A DNA stretch of 64,000 nucleotides from Granulicella sibirica (GCF_004115155.1 NZ_RDSM01000002.1:124001-188000), one strand, 5' to 3'; positions 25,096 to 34,542 are shown, numbered from the stretch's first letter. Made by a program: numbers and translations. The notes: generated by a model from the sequence alone, not told the origin.

Positions 25096-26483
25096 GTGGG
25101 CGGAAGGTCGTCGTTGTTGGGGCTGGCGTTGCGGGGCTGAGTGCGGCGAGTGTACTGGCGAAGGACGGGGCGGATGTAACGGTGTTGGAACGCCGGCCTT
25201 ACGTTGGTGGGAGAGCTTACTCGTATGCGCATCCTGCGCTGGAGGAGGTTGTCGATTCGCAGCATGTGCTGCTTGGCTGCTGCACGAACTTGCTGGCGTT
25301 CTGCGAGGATGCTGGACTTGCGGGGAAGGTTCGCTGGTACGATCGGCAGACGTTTCTGGAGCCTGGCGGACGAGCGAGCACGATTGCGCTCAGTGGATTG
25401 CCTGCGCCGCTGCACTATGCGGGAAGCTTCCTCAAGGCTTCGATGCTGAGTGTTGCGGATAAGCTGGCGATCGCGCGTGGGCTGATGGAGTTCACGCATG
25501 GTTATCCGCAGGTGGATGACGAGAGCGTGCTTCAGTGGTATCGCAGGACGAGGCAGACAGACGGTGCGATCAGGCACTTCTGGGAGCCGATTGTGCTGGC
25601 TACACTAAACGATTGCGCTGCGAACTGCTCGATGAAGTATGCGGGAAAGGTGTTCTATGAGCTGTTTCTCAAGACATCAGTCGGAGGAAAGCTTGGGATT
25701 CCTACGGTTCCGCTGAGCGAGTTCTATGGAGCGGGAACGAGGCTCGTTGAGGCGAATGGCGGGAAGGTCGAGCTCCGGTCGAGCGTGGAGTCTATGACAC
25801 AGCAGGCGGATGGACGATGGCTGCTGACTTCAGGCGAGACAAGCTTCGTCGCGGATGATGTGATCCTTGCGTTGCCGTTCGAGCAGACGCAGAGGCTTGT
25901 GGGGGGAATGGCTTTGCAGGGTGCTGACGACGATGAGAGAGCAGATCTGCTTGGGAAGATAGAACGATTTGTCCACTCGCCGTTTATCTCCATTCTGCTT
26001 TGGTATGACCGTGAGATTACGGATCTCGATCATGCGTGGCTGCTCGATACGACGATCCAGTGGTTCTTTCATAAGTCGCGGATTCGCGGCTATGCAAAGG
26101 ATCGCGGGAGTTATGTGGAGTTGGTGATTGCTGGATCGAAGACTGAGTTGCCAATGACGCGAGCGGAGATTCTGGAGCCTGCGCTGGCGGAGTTGGTGAG
26201 GTTCTTTCCTGAGGCTGGTCGAGCGAAGCTAGTGAAGAGTGGGATTTTGAAGGAGGCTCGCGCTACATTCTCGGTGACGACTGGACTCGATCAATACAGG
26301 CCGTCGCAGAGAACTGGAATTCCGGGACTTTTTTTGGCTGGAGACTGGACGGCTACAGATTGGCCTTCGACGATGGAGGGGGCGGCCCGGAGTGGGCGTC
26401 TTGCTGCGGGTGAGGTGGCGGGGGATAGAACCAAGTATCTTGTGCCTGAGCTTCGGGCCGAGGGGCTGATGAGGCTGTTCTAG
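25092..26483 (+). CDS. hpnE: HpnE, squalene-forming FAD-dependent amine oxidoreductase
   Basis: Reduces hydroxysqualene to squalene, the last HpnCDE step. The N-terminal dinucleotide-binding motif is VVVGAGVAGLSAASVLAKDG followed by VLERRPYVGGRAYS; the C-terminal FAD motif is GIPGLFLAGDWTATDWPSTM with a following GAARSGRLAAGEVA. These match the squalene-associated desaturase-like family. I choose GTG at 25092, overlapping the hpnD stop by GTGA; a TTG six codons earlier is possible. The protein is 463 residues. Its stop overlaps by a few bases the stop of the convergent DMT-transporter gene at 26480. Confidence 0.92.
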   Translation: MSGRKVVVVGAGVAGLSAASVLAKDGADVTVLERRPYVGGRAYSYAHPALEEVVDSQHVLLGCCTNLLAFCEDAGLAGKVRWYDRQTFLEPGGRASTIALSGLPAPLHYAGSFLKASMLSVADKLAIARGLMEFTHGYPQVDDESVLQWYRRTRQTDGAIRHFWEPIVLATLNDCAANCSMKYAGKVFYELFLKTSVGGKLGIPTVPLSEFYGAGTRLVEANGGKVELRSSVESMTQQADGRWLLTSGETSFVADDVILALPFEQTQRLVGGMALQGADDDERADLLGKIERFVHSPFISILLWYDREITDLDHAWLLDTTIQWFFHKSRIRGYAKDRGSYVELVIAGSKTELPMTRAEILEPALAELVRFFPEAGRAKLVKSGILKEARATFSVTTGLDQYRPSQRTGIPGLFLAGDWTATDWPSTMEGAARSGRLAAGEVAGDRTKYLVPELRAEGLMRLF

Positions 26484-26869
26484 CGGCTGAGGAGGAAGAC
26501 TCCGGCCGCGACGAAGAGGATGGCGATCCAGCGGCGGCGATCGACGTTCTCGCGGAGAAAGAGGCGGGCGGCGATGGCGTTGCCGACGTAGTTCAGAGAG
26601 CCGATTCCGGGTGCTGCAAGCGAGAGGTCGACGAGCGAGAGGGTGAAGAGCATGGCGAAGAAGTTCAAGGCCATGCAAACAGCTCCGACGAGGAAGGTCG
26701 GGGTTGAGAGGACGGCTCGGATTGCTCCGGGAAGACCGGACTTGGCGCGGATGACGTCTAAGTCTCCGACTTCGCGCATCGCGGCTGCGATGAGGACTTC
26801 TCCGGCGATGGCGAGGGCCGCGACGACGGCGATGCAGGACCAGGAGACGAGGCGCGAGGTGTGATGCAT
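26480..26869 (-). CDS. Half-size DMT/EamA-like transporter subunit (second of pair)
   Basis: A 129-residue protein with four hydrophobic helices (VAALAIAGEVLIAAAMREVG, TFLVGAVCMALNFFAMLFTL, LNYVGNAIAARLFL, WIAILFVAAGVFLL). This is the layout of SMR/ArnE-ArnF-type half transporters in the drug/metabolite superfamily. Its ATG at 26869 overlaps the stop of the companion gene (ATGA), so the two are made together and probably form a heterodimer. Upstream in-frame codons lack coding character. It lies between hpnE and hpnJ, on the strand of hpnJ. A role in moving a lipid-linked sugar or hopanoid precursor is inferred only from position and from the ArnE/ArnF comparison. Confidence 0.75.
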   Translation of the reverse strand: MHHTSRLVSWSCIAVVAALAIAGEVLIAAAMREVGDLDVIRAKSGLPGAIRAVLSTPTFLVGAVCMALNFFAMLFTLSLVDLSLAAPGIGSLNYVGNAIAARLFLRENVDRRRWIAILFVAAGVFLLSR

Positions 26870-27282
26870 CAGAGCGCGACTCCGGAATCGCCGAGGTCGG
26901 TTCGGGCTGGACTGTTGGCCACGAACCCTACGGCGGAGGTGAGAAGAAGGATGCCGAACCAACGTGAGAGAGACAAGTGCTCGTGAAGCATGAAGCGGCT
27001 GATGAGCGCGATGACGACATTTCCGAATGCGGTTGCGGGCATCACGAAGGTGAGATCGGCCCAGGAAAGGGCGGTCATGTAGGAGGCGAAAAAGCCGATC
27101 AAGAGGAAGATTCCTACGACGATGTTCGGGTTTGCGAGGGCCGGGATGAGGGCATTCAGATGATGTACATCCATTGGACCGACCTGGGCCATGCCTCGGG
27201 AGAGAAGGGCGTCGCCGAAGGAGGCGGTCAGGACTACGGCCAGAAGTATTCCGTATTGTGATGGGGCGAGTTTGTGTTTCAT
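26869..27282 (-). CDS. Half-size DMT/EamA-like transporter subunit (first of pair)
   Basis: A 137-residue membrane protein with four predicted helices (ILLAVVLTASFGDALLSRGM, IVVGIFLLIGFFASYMTALS, LTFVMPATAFGNVVIALISR, WFGILLLTSAVGFVA). It resembles one half of an EamA protein, with the motif pattern Ser-x-Ala-Asp-Leu-x-Phe-Val near the third helix shared with its partner. It is translationally coupled to the partner by an overlapping ATGA. It lies 147 bp downstream of hpnJ on the same strand but behind a strong terminator, so the pair probably has its own promoter in 27283-27370. Confidence 0.75.
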   Translation of the reverse strand: MKHKLAPSQYGILLAVVLTASFGDALLSRGMAQVGPMDVHHLNALIPALANPNIVVGIFLLIGFFASYMTALSWADLTFVMPATAFGNVVIALISRFMLHEHLSLSRWFGILLLTSAVGFVANSPARTDLGDSGVAL

Positions 27283-27304
27283 CGTCTCGGAACTCTGTGG
27301 CGTT

Positions 27305-27345
27305 CTCCCACCTTAGCGACGATGGTGCTGTCGCGAAGGTGGGGG
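27305..27345. repeat. Dispersed palindrome, family B copy (27.3 kb)
   Basis: CCCACCTT-A-GCGAC pairs with GTCGC-G-AAGGTGGG around a short loop, with only one mismatch. Similar palindromes with the same layout occur at 32631 and 63951. It lies upstream of the DMT pair. Confidence 0.6.
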
Positions 27346-27370
27346 AACCGTTGTCTGCTAATTTCTGTTG

Positions 27371-27416
27371 GTTGAAAAAGATAAGGTCAGCATCTTTCGA
27401 TGCTGACCTTATCTTT
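27371..27416 (-). terminator. Strong intrinsic terminator after hpnJ
   Basis: An 18-bp perfect stem (27377-27394 with 27399-27416) with a 4-nt loop. Read on the minus strand it follows the hpnJ stop by 13 nt and is followed by TTTTTC. It can also fold on the plus strand, but the T run there is shorter. Confidence 0.9.
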
Positions 27417-27429
27417 CGGGTGCCATGAG

Positions 27430-28908
27430 TTAGGCATTCATGCTGACGGATTCCTGTGCCTTGAGCGCGTTCTCTTCCTTGGCCTTGCGCGAAGCCTTGT
27501 TGCGCTGGGCGCGAAGCTTCATGAAGGACTTCGCCTCGACGTACAGGCGGGGCACATCGCGGTTGACGATGGCCTTCCAGACGACGCGGGCAGCGGCCTT
27601 GGGACGGAAGTAGTATTCGTCGTAGAAGCGGTGGACCATCTCCATGACGTATTCAGCGGGCACGCCGGGGTACTCGATGTGCGCCATCTGGTGTCCGCCA
27701 GTGTCGGCCATGACGTCGTTGGTGATGAAGCCGTTCTTCTCGGCGTAGTCGTAGAACTCGGTTCCGGGGAAGGCGTGCGCGACGGAGACCTGGATGGTCT
27801 CGCAGTCGAGCTGCTTGGCGAACTCGATCGTGTTGCGGATCGATTCCTTCGTCTCGCCAGGGAGGCCGAGGATGAAGTCGGCGTGGATGATGAGGCCGAG
27901 ATCGTGGCAATCCTTGACGAAGTCACGCGCGCGCTCGACGGTGGCACCCTTCTTGATGTTCTTGAGGATCTGAGGGTCGCCCGACTCGAAGCCGACGATG
28001 AGGAGGCGGCAGCCTGCTTCCTTCATGGCCTTGAGGGTTTCGCGGTCGGTGGTGACGCGCGAGGTGCAGGACCAGGTGATGTTCAGCGGCTTGAGCTTCG
28101 CGCAGAGCTCGACGGTGCGTGCCTTCTGGATGTTGAAGGTGTCGTCGTCGAAGAAGAACTCCTTGACGTGGGGGAAGTTCTGCTTCGCCCATGCCATCTC
28201 GGCTGCGACGTCATCGGTAGAGCGCTTGCGCCATGCGTGGCCGGAGAGGGTCTGGGGCCAGAGGCAGAAGGTGCACTGCGCAGGGCAGCCGCGAGTGGAG
28301 TAAAGCGAGATGAAGGGGTGCAGGAGGAACGGGACGTTGTACTTGGTGACGTCCATGTTCTGTGCATAGACCTTGGTTGCCCAGGGCATCGCGTCGAGGT
28401 CTTCGACCTGCGGACGGTCGGCGTTGTGCTGGATGACGCCGGAGGCGTCTTTGTAGCTGACGCCGAGGATCTCGTTCAGCGGCTTTCCGTTGGCATACTC
28501 GACGACGGAGAAGTCGAACTCGCGGCGGCAGACGAAGTCGATGACGGGGCACTCGTTGAGCGCGCGATCCGGGTCAGTGGTCACCGGGGGTCCGACAAAG
28601 CAGATCTTCATCGTGGGGTTGCCGCGCTTGATGGCTTCGGCAAGACCGTGGTCGCCGTGCCAGCCGACGGTCGAGGTGAAGAGTACGAGGAACTCGTAGC
28701 CCTTCGCGATTTCGATGGTCTCGGCGGCGGAGACGTGGTGTGGCGGCGCGTCGAGGAGCTTCGAGCCTTCAAGCATTCCTGCGGGATAGGCGAGCCAGAC
28801 GGGATACCAGTACGACTCGATTTCGCGTGTAGCGGGCCAGCGGGAGCTGGCTCCACCATCAAAGTTCTCGAAGGAGGGCGGGTTCAGAAAGAGCGTTTTG
28901 AGAGGCAT
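27430..28908 (-). CDS. hpnJ: HpnJ, hopanoid biosynthesis radical SAM protein
   Basis: B12-binding radical SAM enzyme associated with hopanoid side-chain modification (the HpnJ family is linked to the cyclitol-ether head group). The N-terminal cobalamin-binding-like domain (about 1-190) precedes the radical SAM core with Cys-x3-Cys-x2-Cys in STRGCPAQCTFCLWPQ. Typical later motifs are FFDDDTFNIQ, GFESGDPQILKNIKKG and DFILGLPGETKES. The C-terminus is rich in Lys and Arg. The 492-residue length fits the family. No ribosome-binding site is clear before the ATG at 28908. Upstream lie 516 bp without a gene, holding the conserved element at 29026. hpnJ is separated from hpnCDE by the DMT pair and opposite in strand. 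Confidence 0.9.
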   Translation of the reverse strand: MPLKTLFLNPPSFENFDGGASSRWPATREIESYWYPVWLAYPAGMLEGSKLLDAPPHHVSAAETIEIAKGYEFLVLFTSTVGWHGDHGLAEAIKRGNPTMKICFVGPPVTTDPDRALNECPVIDFVCRREFDFSVVEYANGKPLNEILGVSYKDASGVIQHNADRPQVEDLDAMPWATKVYAQNMDVTKYNVPFLLHPFISLYSTRGCPAQCTFCLWPQTLSGHAWRKRSTDDVAAEMAWAKQNFPHVKEFFFDDDTFNIQKARTVELCAKLKPLNITWSCTSRVTTDRETLKAMKEAGCRLLIVGFESGDPQILKNIKKGATVERARDFVKDCHDLGLIIHADFILGLPGETKESIRNTIEFAKQLDCETIQVSVAHAFPGTEFYDYAEKNGFITNDVMADTGGHQMAHIEYPGVPAEYVMEMVHRFYDEYYFRPKAAARVVWKAIVNRDVPRLYVEAKSFMKLRAQRNKASRKAKEENALKAQESVSMNA

Positions 28909-29025
28909 CGTAATACACCGATTTTACCATTTGAATACGGCTTGCGCCGGTAGATACATGGGTTGGATGAACCATCTGAAGCTACGGATTGACGAAGTTG
29001 ATGCCTGATTTGTTCGTCCAGCCAA

Positions 29026-29305
29026 GGGGTACACCCCCCTCCCCATAGCCGGGGCGTAAAGCTTTTGTTTTGTGCGTGATGCGGGATGGAGTTGCGCGTA
29101 AATATATCAAAAGAAAAGAGTTGCGGCTAAATATTAGCAATGATTGCACTTAGCGGTTCCAGGGAAGGCTCTCCGGTTGGAGCTTCGATTGGTTTTTCTT
29201 CTCTACATCCATTGTAGAGGATCGACCATAACTAAAAGGACACCGACTTTTCGCTTTGTTATGAGTGAGTTAGGTCGTTTTGGGGCTTGACAAGATTTTG
29301 ACCGG
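29026..29305. repeat. Conserved non-coding element, copy 1
   Basis: This stretch shares ordered blocks with 52047-52349: GGGGTACACCCCCCTCCCC at the left end, GCGGCTAAATATTAG near 29123, TTTTTCTTC near 29193, and an about 80-bp right-hand block from ACCATAAC (29225) to GACCGG, containing GGACACCGACTTTTC and GGGGCTTGACAAGATTTT. A related GCGCGTAAATATA lies 30 bp before the TAAATATT block, so that unit is partly doubled. A 7-bp hairpin is at 29201-29219. No reading frame spans the element. It accounts for most of the 516-bp gap between hpnJ and the aldo-keto reductase. Confidence 0.8.
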
Positions 29306-29365
29306 TTGATCGCAGGCTTTGTTCGCGGCAGCTATGACATCTGCACCTCTCTGTGAGCGTGTGCG

Positions 29366-29397
29366 CAAAACGAAGGGCACGCCAACCCGGCGTGCCC
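29366..29397 (-). terminator. Intrinsic terminator after the aldo-keto reductase gene
   Basis: GGGCACGCC pairs perfectly with GGCGTGCCC (9 bp, 5-nt loop, 29375-29397). On the minus strand it lies 27 nt past the stop of the aldo-keto reductase gene and is followed by TTCGTTTTG. Confidence 0.8.
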
Positions 29398-29424
29398 ACT
29401 CTCTTCGACGTTGTCGTCATTGTC

Positions 29425-30462
<1,038 letters not shown>

Positions 30463-30507
30463 TCACAGTACCAAGTGTGATGCTTTGGGTTCTCCGCTGC
30501 CCTGCGA

Positions 30508-30585
30508 GATGCGCCAAACTACATACCAAATGCGCCAATCGCGGGATCGGCTTATGGCGTGTTTCGCGGGAGGATTGGCGTGTTT
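30508..30585. promoter_or_regulatory. AraC-type operator array between the reductase and its regulator
   Basis: Two copies of the 12-mer pattern RATGCGCCAAWC start at 30508 and 30529. Two copies of TGGCGTGTTT start at 30555 and 30576. Both pairs are direct repeats with exactly 21-bp periodicity, two helical turns, as expected for AraC-family sites. The TGGCG core of the second pair is close to the reverse complement of GCGCCA in the first. Confidence 0.65.
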
Positions 30586-30636
30586 GGAAGGATGGGATGA
30601 GGAGAATTTGGATAGTCTTGAAATGGGGGAACTGGC

Positions 30637-31641
30637 ATGGTGAAGCATTTTCGTGTTCCGGGACGGCTCGCGATCAGGATGGCGGAGCTTGACGTGCCGG
30701 TTTCGGCGGTGCTGCGGCGAGCGGGTCTTCCGCGGGATCTGTTTGAGCAGGTGCGGGTGCTGGTGACGACGGATGAGCTTTTTGCGTTGTGGAGGGCGAT
30801 TGAAGGGGTGAGCGCGGACCCGCTGATCGGGCTGAAGCTGGGGGTTGAGACGAAGACGGGGCGGTTTCATCCGATGGCGATTGCGGCGCTGTCGACGCCG
30901 AACTTCAAGGCGGCGGTGGAGCACATGGCCCGCTACAAGAAGCTGACGGCTCCAGAGGAGATTCTTTCGGGGATCAAGGGCGAGGAGTTCAGCGTCGGCT
31001 TTCGCTGGCTGCTTGCGGTGGATGGGGAGCCGCAGGCGCTGACGGATTATTGCTTCTCGTGGATGCTGACGATCGCGCGGCATGGGACGGGAACCGGGTT
31101 GAAGCCGGTGCGGGCGGAGTATGTTCATGCTCGCCCCCAGCTAAGAGCGATTGGGCGGACGCTGGGCTGTGAGGTGGTGGATGGCGCGGCGCGGAATGTG
31201 ATCGTCTTTCGGGCTGCCGATGCGACGGCACCGTTTGTGACCAGGAATGCTGAGCTGCTGGATCTGCTGGCTCCGCAGTTTGAGGAGCAGCTAAAGCAGT
31301 ACAGGGAGGAAGACAGCTTTCTGGAGCTGGTGCGGTCGGCGGTTCAGGATCGGTTAACGGGGCGGCGGCCGTCGATCGATGTGGTGTCGGATGCGCTGCA
31401 TTTGAGTCCGCGTACGCTGCAACGGCGGTTGCAGGAGTCGGGGTCGAGTTATCAACGGGTACTGGATGAGGCCCGTCACCAGATGGCGCGGTATTATCTC
31501 GGCAACTCGGGGCTGGAGTTGAACGAGACGGCTTACCTGCTAGGGTTCGAGGATCCGAACTCGTTTGGGAGAGCGTTCCGGGTGTGGGAGGGAGTTACTC
31601 CGAGTAACTGGCGGGAGACGCACCGGGCGGCGACTCCTTGA
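30637..31641 (+). CDS. AraC-family transcriptional regulator (arabinose-binding-like N-domain)
   Basis: Transcription activator of 334 residues. Residues of about 20-210 form the N-terminal domain found in OruR/ArgR-like AraC proteins (DELFALWRAIEGVSADPLIG, FHPMAIAALSTPNFKAAVEH). The C-terminal two helix-turn-helix motifs are VVSDALHLSPRTLQRRLQES and ELNETAYLLGFEDPNSFGRA with the typical end FRVWEGVTPSNWR. The ATG at 30637 has GGGGGA 6 nt upstream. It faces the aldo-keto reductase gene across the 21-bp repeat array at 30508-30585. The inducer is not known. Confidence 0.92.
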   Translation: MVKHFRVPGRLAIRMAELDVPVSAVLRRAGLPRDLFEQVRVLVTTDELFALWRAIEGVSADPLIGLKLGVETKTGRFHPMAIAALSTPNFKAAVEHMARYKKLTAPEEILSGIKGEEFSVGFRWLLAVDGEPQALTDYCFSWMLTIARHGTGTGLKPVRAEYVHARPQLRAIGRTLGCEVVDGAARNVIVFRAADATAPFVTRNAELLDLLAPQFEEQLKQYREEDSFLELVRSAVQDRLTGRRPSIDVVSDALHLSPRTLQRRLQESGSSYQRVLDEARHQMARYYLGNSGLELNETAYLLGFEDPNSFGRAFRVWEGVTPSNWRETHRAATP

Positions 31642-31776
31642 GTCTCCTGATCGGATTTGGCACCAAGACTGGCGCGGCCTGGGAATAATTCGCAAGGCTC
31701 CAATATCCGCCGGACAACACATGAGTAGCTAAGTGTCTCCTATGGACTGGAATGGAACGAAAACTAAAGGAGCATC

Positions 31777-32478
31777 ATGCGTAACTTTATTGCCTCTGCT
31801 GTTGTCGCCGTCAGTGTTCTCGCCGCACCTATGGCGCAGGCACAGGCGCCGGAAAAACTGGTTCAACGCATCAACGCGTCACACGCTATTCTGCATGAGC
31901 TGATGGCTACACCGGATAAGGGTATCCCGCTCGACATCGCTGCTTCGGCGCAGTGCGTGATCGTGATTCCGAGCTTCAAGAAGGGTGCCTTTATCTTCGG
32001 CGGCGAGTATGGCCAGGGCGTGGCGACCTGCCGGACAGGCCATGGTTGGAGCGCTCCGGTATTTGTGCAGATGGCTGGAGCAAGCTTCGGCTTCCAGATC
32101 GGCGGGCAGTCGACGGACCTGGTGCTGATCGGGCGGACGCACCAGAGCGTCGAACACCTTCTGAAGGACAAGGTCAAGCTTGGTGGAGATGCTTCGGTGG
32201 CGGGCGGTCCGGTTGGGCGCAGCGCGCAGGCTTCGACGACAGAACTGGCGAATGCCGAGTTCCTGACCTACTCGCGGAACAAGGGATTGTTCGCGGGTAT
32301 CGATCTGCAGGGCGATGAAGTGAACCAGAACGTGAAGGACACGGGCGCGCTTTATGGACATGATGTTTCGTTCGAGAAGGTGCTGAACGGGGGTGAGCCT
32401 ACTCCCGCGGTCGCGGCGCACTTTGTGCGGACGGTGAATGAGTTGTTCCGTAAGGGACGGGCTCATAAGGCTAAGTAG
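31777..32478 (+). CDS. SYLF-domain (Ysc84-related) lipid-binding protein, secreted
   Basis: Exported 233-residue protein with a SYLF/DUF500 domain, a family known to bind phospholipids. The signal peptide ends near residue 23 (MAQAQA). Domain motifs include DIAASAQCVIVIPSFKKGAF, FGGEYGQGVATCR, PVFVQMAGASFGFQIGGQST and the later AEFLTYSRNKGLFAGIDLQG. The start has a strong AAAGGAG 5 nt upstream. It stands alone, with a clear terminator at 32509. A general cell-envelope role is the most that can be said. Confidence 0.9.
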   Translation: MRNFIASAVVAVSVLAAPMAQAQAPEKLVQRINASHAILHELMATPDKGIPLDIAASAQCVIVIPSFKKGAFIFGGEYGQGVATCRTGHGWSAPVFVQMAGASFGFQIGGQSTDLVLIGRTHQSVEHLLKDKVKLGGDASVAGGPVGRSAQASTTELANAEFLTYSRNKGLFAGIDLQGDEVNQNVKDTGALYGHDVSFEKVLNGGEPTPAVAAHFVRTVNELFRKGRAHKAK

Positions 32479-32508
32479 TTTTCTGGTGAGTTAGACGTAG
32501 TGGATGGT

Positions 32509-32552
32509 CCCCCGATTGGTCCCCTTGTTTGGGATTGGTCGGGGGGTTTTTT
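32509..32552 (+). terminator. Intrinsic terminator after the SYLF gene
   Basis: CCCCCGA (32509-32515) pairs with TCGGGGG (32539-32545), with further pairing of CCC with GGG inside, and is followed by six T residues. It lies 30 bp past the SYLF stop codon. Confidence 0.8.
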
Positions 32553-32566
32553 GTGGGGGAAGCGAA

Positions 32567-32676
32567 ACGCAGATTCCCTTCGGGAATGACAACCAAAGGG
32601 CAACGGCGCGGCTAGTTGACTCTTTACGCTCCCACCCTAGCCGACGGTACTGCTGTCGGCGAAGATGGGGCACCCG
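32567..32676 (+). repeat. Dispersed composite repeat, modules A+B (32.6 kb)
   Basis: Module A (ACGCAGATTCCCTTCGGGAA, then TGACAACC) runs from 32567 and is followed at a spacing of 40 nt by palindrome B (CCCACCCTAGCCGAC pairing with GTCGGC and ATGGGG) from 32631. The same order and identical spacing occur at 63887-63994; module A alone occurs at 58587. It fills most of the 243-bp gap between the SYLF gene and the convergent membrane-protein gene. Confidence 0.8.
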
Positions 32677-32721
32677 GCGATCGTGGCGACCGTTCGGGAA
32701 GGATCATGGACGGCTGGTGGG

Positions 32722-34542
32722 TCAGGGGTGGGTGCGGATGATGTACCAGGCGGCGTCTGGGTCGTTGGTGACGGGGGGGCGGGAGATGTAGAGGCTCTTG
32801 TCGAGGAGCTGCCATTGGCCGGTGGCGAGCTTGTTCATGATCATGGTGTCGAGGTCGCGCTGGGCCCAGGGCCTGTCGTGGTTGTAGAGGTGTTCGGATC
32901 CCTTCATGATCTTGAGCTGGCGCTGGTAGACGATGTACTGGGGTGGCGCGGTGTCGAGCTCCTGCATCAGGCGCTCGATGGTGGCGCGCGGGCTGGTGTC
33001 GAAGAAGGTCTGGACGTAGTTGTGCCAGGGAGGCGTGTTGCAGAAGTAGTTTGGGTAGGGGTAGGGGATGGAGAGGAGTTCGGGGCCGGGTTGGCCGGGG
33101 ACGGCTCCGATGTCTTTGCAGACCATCTGGGAGAAGTTCAGGAGGTCCGAGTCGATGTAGAGCGTGCCGTAGGTGGGGTGGGTGTACCAGACGCGGCGCT
33201 CGAACATGCGGGTGGTGCGGTAGTTCTGCCAGTAGTAAGGAGTTTTGTACTTGGAACTGATGCCGGAGAAGGCGGCCATCGCCATGACGGTGATGATCGA
33301 GTAGCGAACCCAGATGGGGAGGCGGCGGAAGGGCTGAATGGTAGGGATGAGGAGAAGCAGGAGCGAGACGGGGGCGTAGTAGTTGGTGACGGGCTCGGCG
33401 GCCGCTCCGGCGGAGTAGGAGGCCCACTCGGCGAGGGGGAGAAGGACGATGGCTTCGCGTGGGTCCCAGGGGGTGTGGCTGGCGCGGGCGATGGCGAAGC
33501 GTGCGGCGACCAGCGGGGCGAGGAGATACATGAGGGGAGTCAGGTAGAGGACGAGGAGGACGATGAGTTCGCCATCCTGGATGCCCTGCGGGTCGCGGTA
33601 AAAGATGAGGGTTGCGAGGGTTAGCTGGATGAGGGTGATGTAGGGGACGGCGGGCTTCCAGAAGCGCTGGATGAGATAGCCGATGACGAACAGGACGGTG
33701 ATGTCGAAGGTCATGCGGCGGCGGAGATTGTAGGCAAGCTTGATGGTGTTGACGAACATGGCGAAGGGAGCGGCGAGGATGCTTCCGGTGCCTCCCTTAC
33801 TGCCTGCGGCGTGGATGAGGCTGTTGCTGAGATAGGCGGAGAAGGTGTCGCCGGTGAGGGAGACGATGAAGAGGAGGGTGAGGGCGGCGGCGATGAAGTA
33901 GACGGCGAGAGCGGGAAGTTTTTTGCCCCGGGTGAGGAAGGGAATGATGATGGCGGTCGCGACGAGCAGGGCAGCGCCGTCGGTGAGGCGGGTGGTGACG
34001 GCTAGACCGGAGAGGATGCCGAGGGCGGCGGAGTCGATGAGCTGGCGGCGGGGTTCGAGCGCCCTGGCCAGGTAGAGCATGAAGAGGAGGGCGAAGAGGA
34101 TGATCTCTTCGGCGACGACGTGGTAGTCGTCGAAGCGGTAGGAGTGGCCGTCGATGATGATGACGAAGGTGCCGAGGAGAAAGATGGCCTTCTGCCAGTC
34201 GGGCCAGGTGCACTCGCGGAGGATGAGGAGGATGCCGATGGCGAGGGCGAGGCAGTGGAGGATGGAGGGGGTCTCGTAGGCGAAGGACTTGACGCCGAAG
34301 AGGGTCATCCAGGCGTTGGTCTCGAGCAGATAGAGGGGCTGGAGGACGATGTGGAGGCCGGAGTAGAGCTTTGCGCCGTGATGGAAGACGGTGGCGTACC
34401 AGAACCACATGCCCTCGCCGCCCATCTGGGTGTTGAGGATCATGAGGGCGCCGAGGACGAGGCATGCGGCGATTGCGAGGACCTGAAAGCGGAGGGTGTG
34501 GCGGGTTCCGGGATGGGTTGGGATGTCTTTGGTTTGTGGCAA
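32722..34542 (-). CDS. Polytopic membrane protein, GT-C glycosyltransferase-like (ArnT/PMT type)
   Basis: A 606-residue protein with about 12 hydrophobic segments. After the first span comes a periplasmic loop with MILNTQMGGEGMWFWYATVF, then HSYRFDDYHVVAEEIILFAL. This is the pattern of GT39/ArnT-like enzymes, which transfer sugars from polyprenyl-phosphate donors. After about residue 440 a soluble periplasmic domain follows (RRVWYTHPTYGTLYIDSDLL). An acidic residue in the first loop, usual for catalysis in this fold, is plausible but cannot be fixed. The start at 34542 lacks a strong ribosome-binding site. Function is inferred from topology; the acceptor is unknown. Confidence 0.6.
   Translation of the reverse strand: MPQTKDIPTHPGTRHTLRFQVLAIAACLVLGALMILNTQMGGEGMWFWYATVFHHGAKLYSGLHIVLQPLYLLETNAWMTLFGVKSFAYETPSILHCLALAIGILLILRECTWPDWQKAIFLLGTFVIIIDGHSYRFDDYHVVAEEIILFALLFMLYLARALEPRRQLIDSAALGILSGLAVTTRLTDGAALLVATAIIIPFLTRGKKLPALAVYFIAAALTLLFIVSLTGDTFSAYLSNSLIHAAGSKGGTGSILAAPFAMFVNTIKLAYNLRRRMTFDITVLFVIGYLIQRFWKPAVPYITLIQLTLATLIFYRDPQGIQDGELIVLLVLYLTPLMYLLAPLVAARFAIARASHTPWDPREAIVLLPLAEWASYSAGAAAEPVTNYYAPVSLLLLLIPTIQPFRRLPIWVRYSIITVMAMAAFSGISSKYKTPYYWQNYRTTRMFERRVWYTHPTYGTLYIDSDLLNFSQMVCKDIGAVPGQPGPELLSIPYPYPNYFCNTPPWHNYVQTFFDTSPRATIERLMQELDTAPPQYIVYQRQLKIMKGSEHLYNHDRPWAQRDLDTMIMNKLATGQWQLLDKSLYISRPPVTNDPDAAWYIIRTHP

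Noticed and set aside
27400..28953. A 517-codon open frame on the plus strand
   Set aside because: Antisense to hpnJ, which has the radical SAM cysteines and a terminator; the antisense product is low complexity.
28909..29424. A gene in the 516-bp gap between hpnJ and the aldo-keto reductase
   Set aside because: All frames are interrupted or without coding bias; the gap is filled by the conserved element and a terminator.
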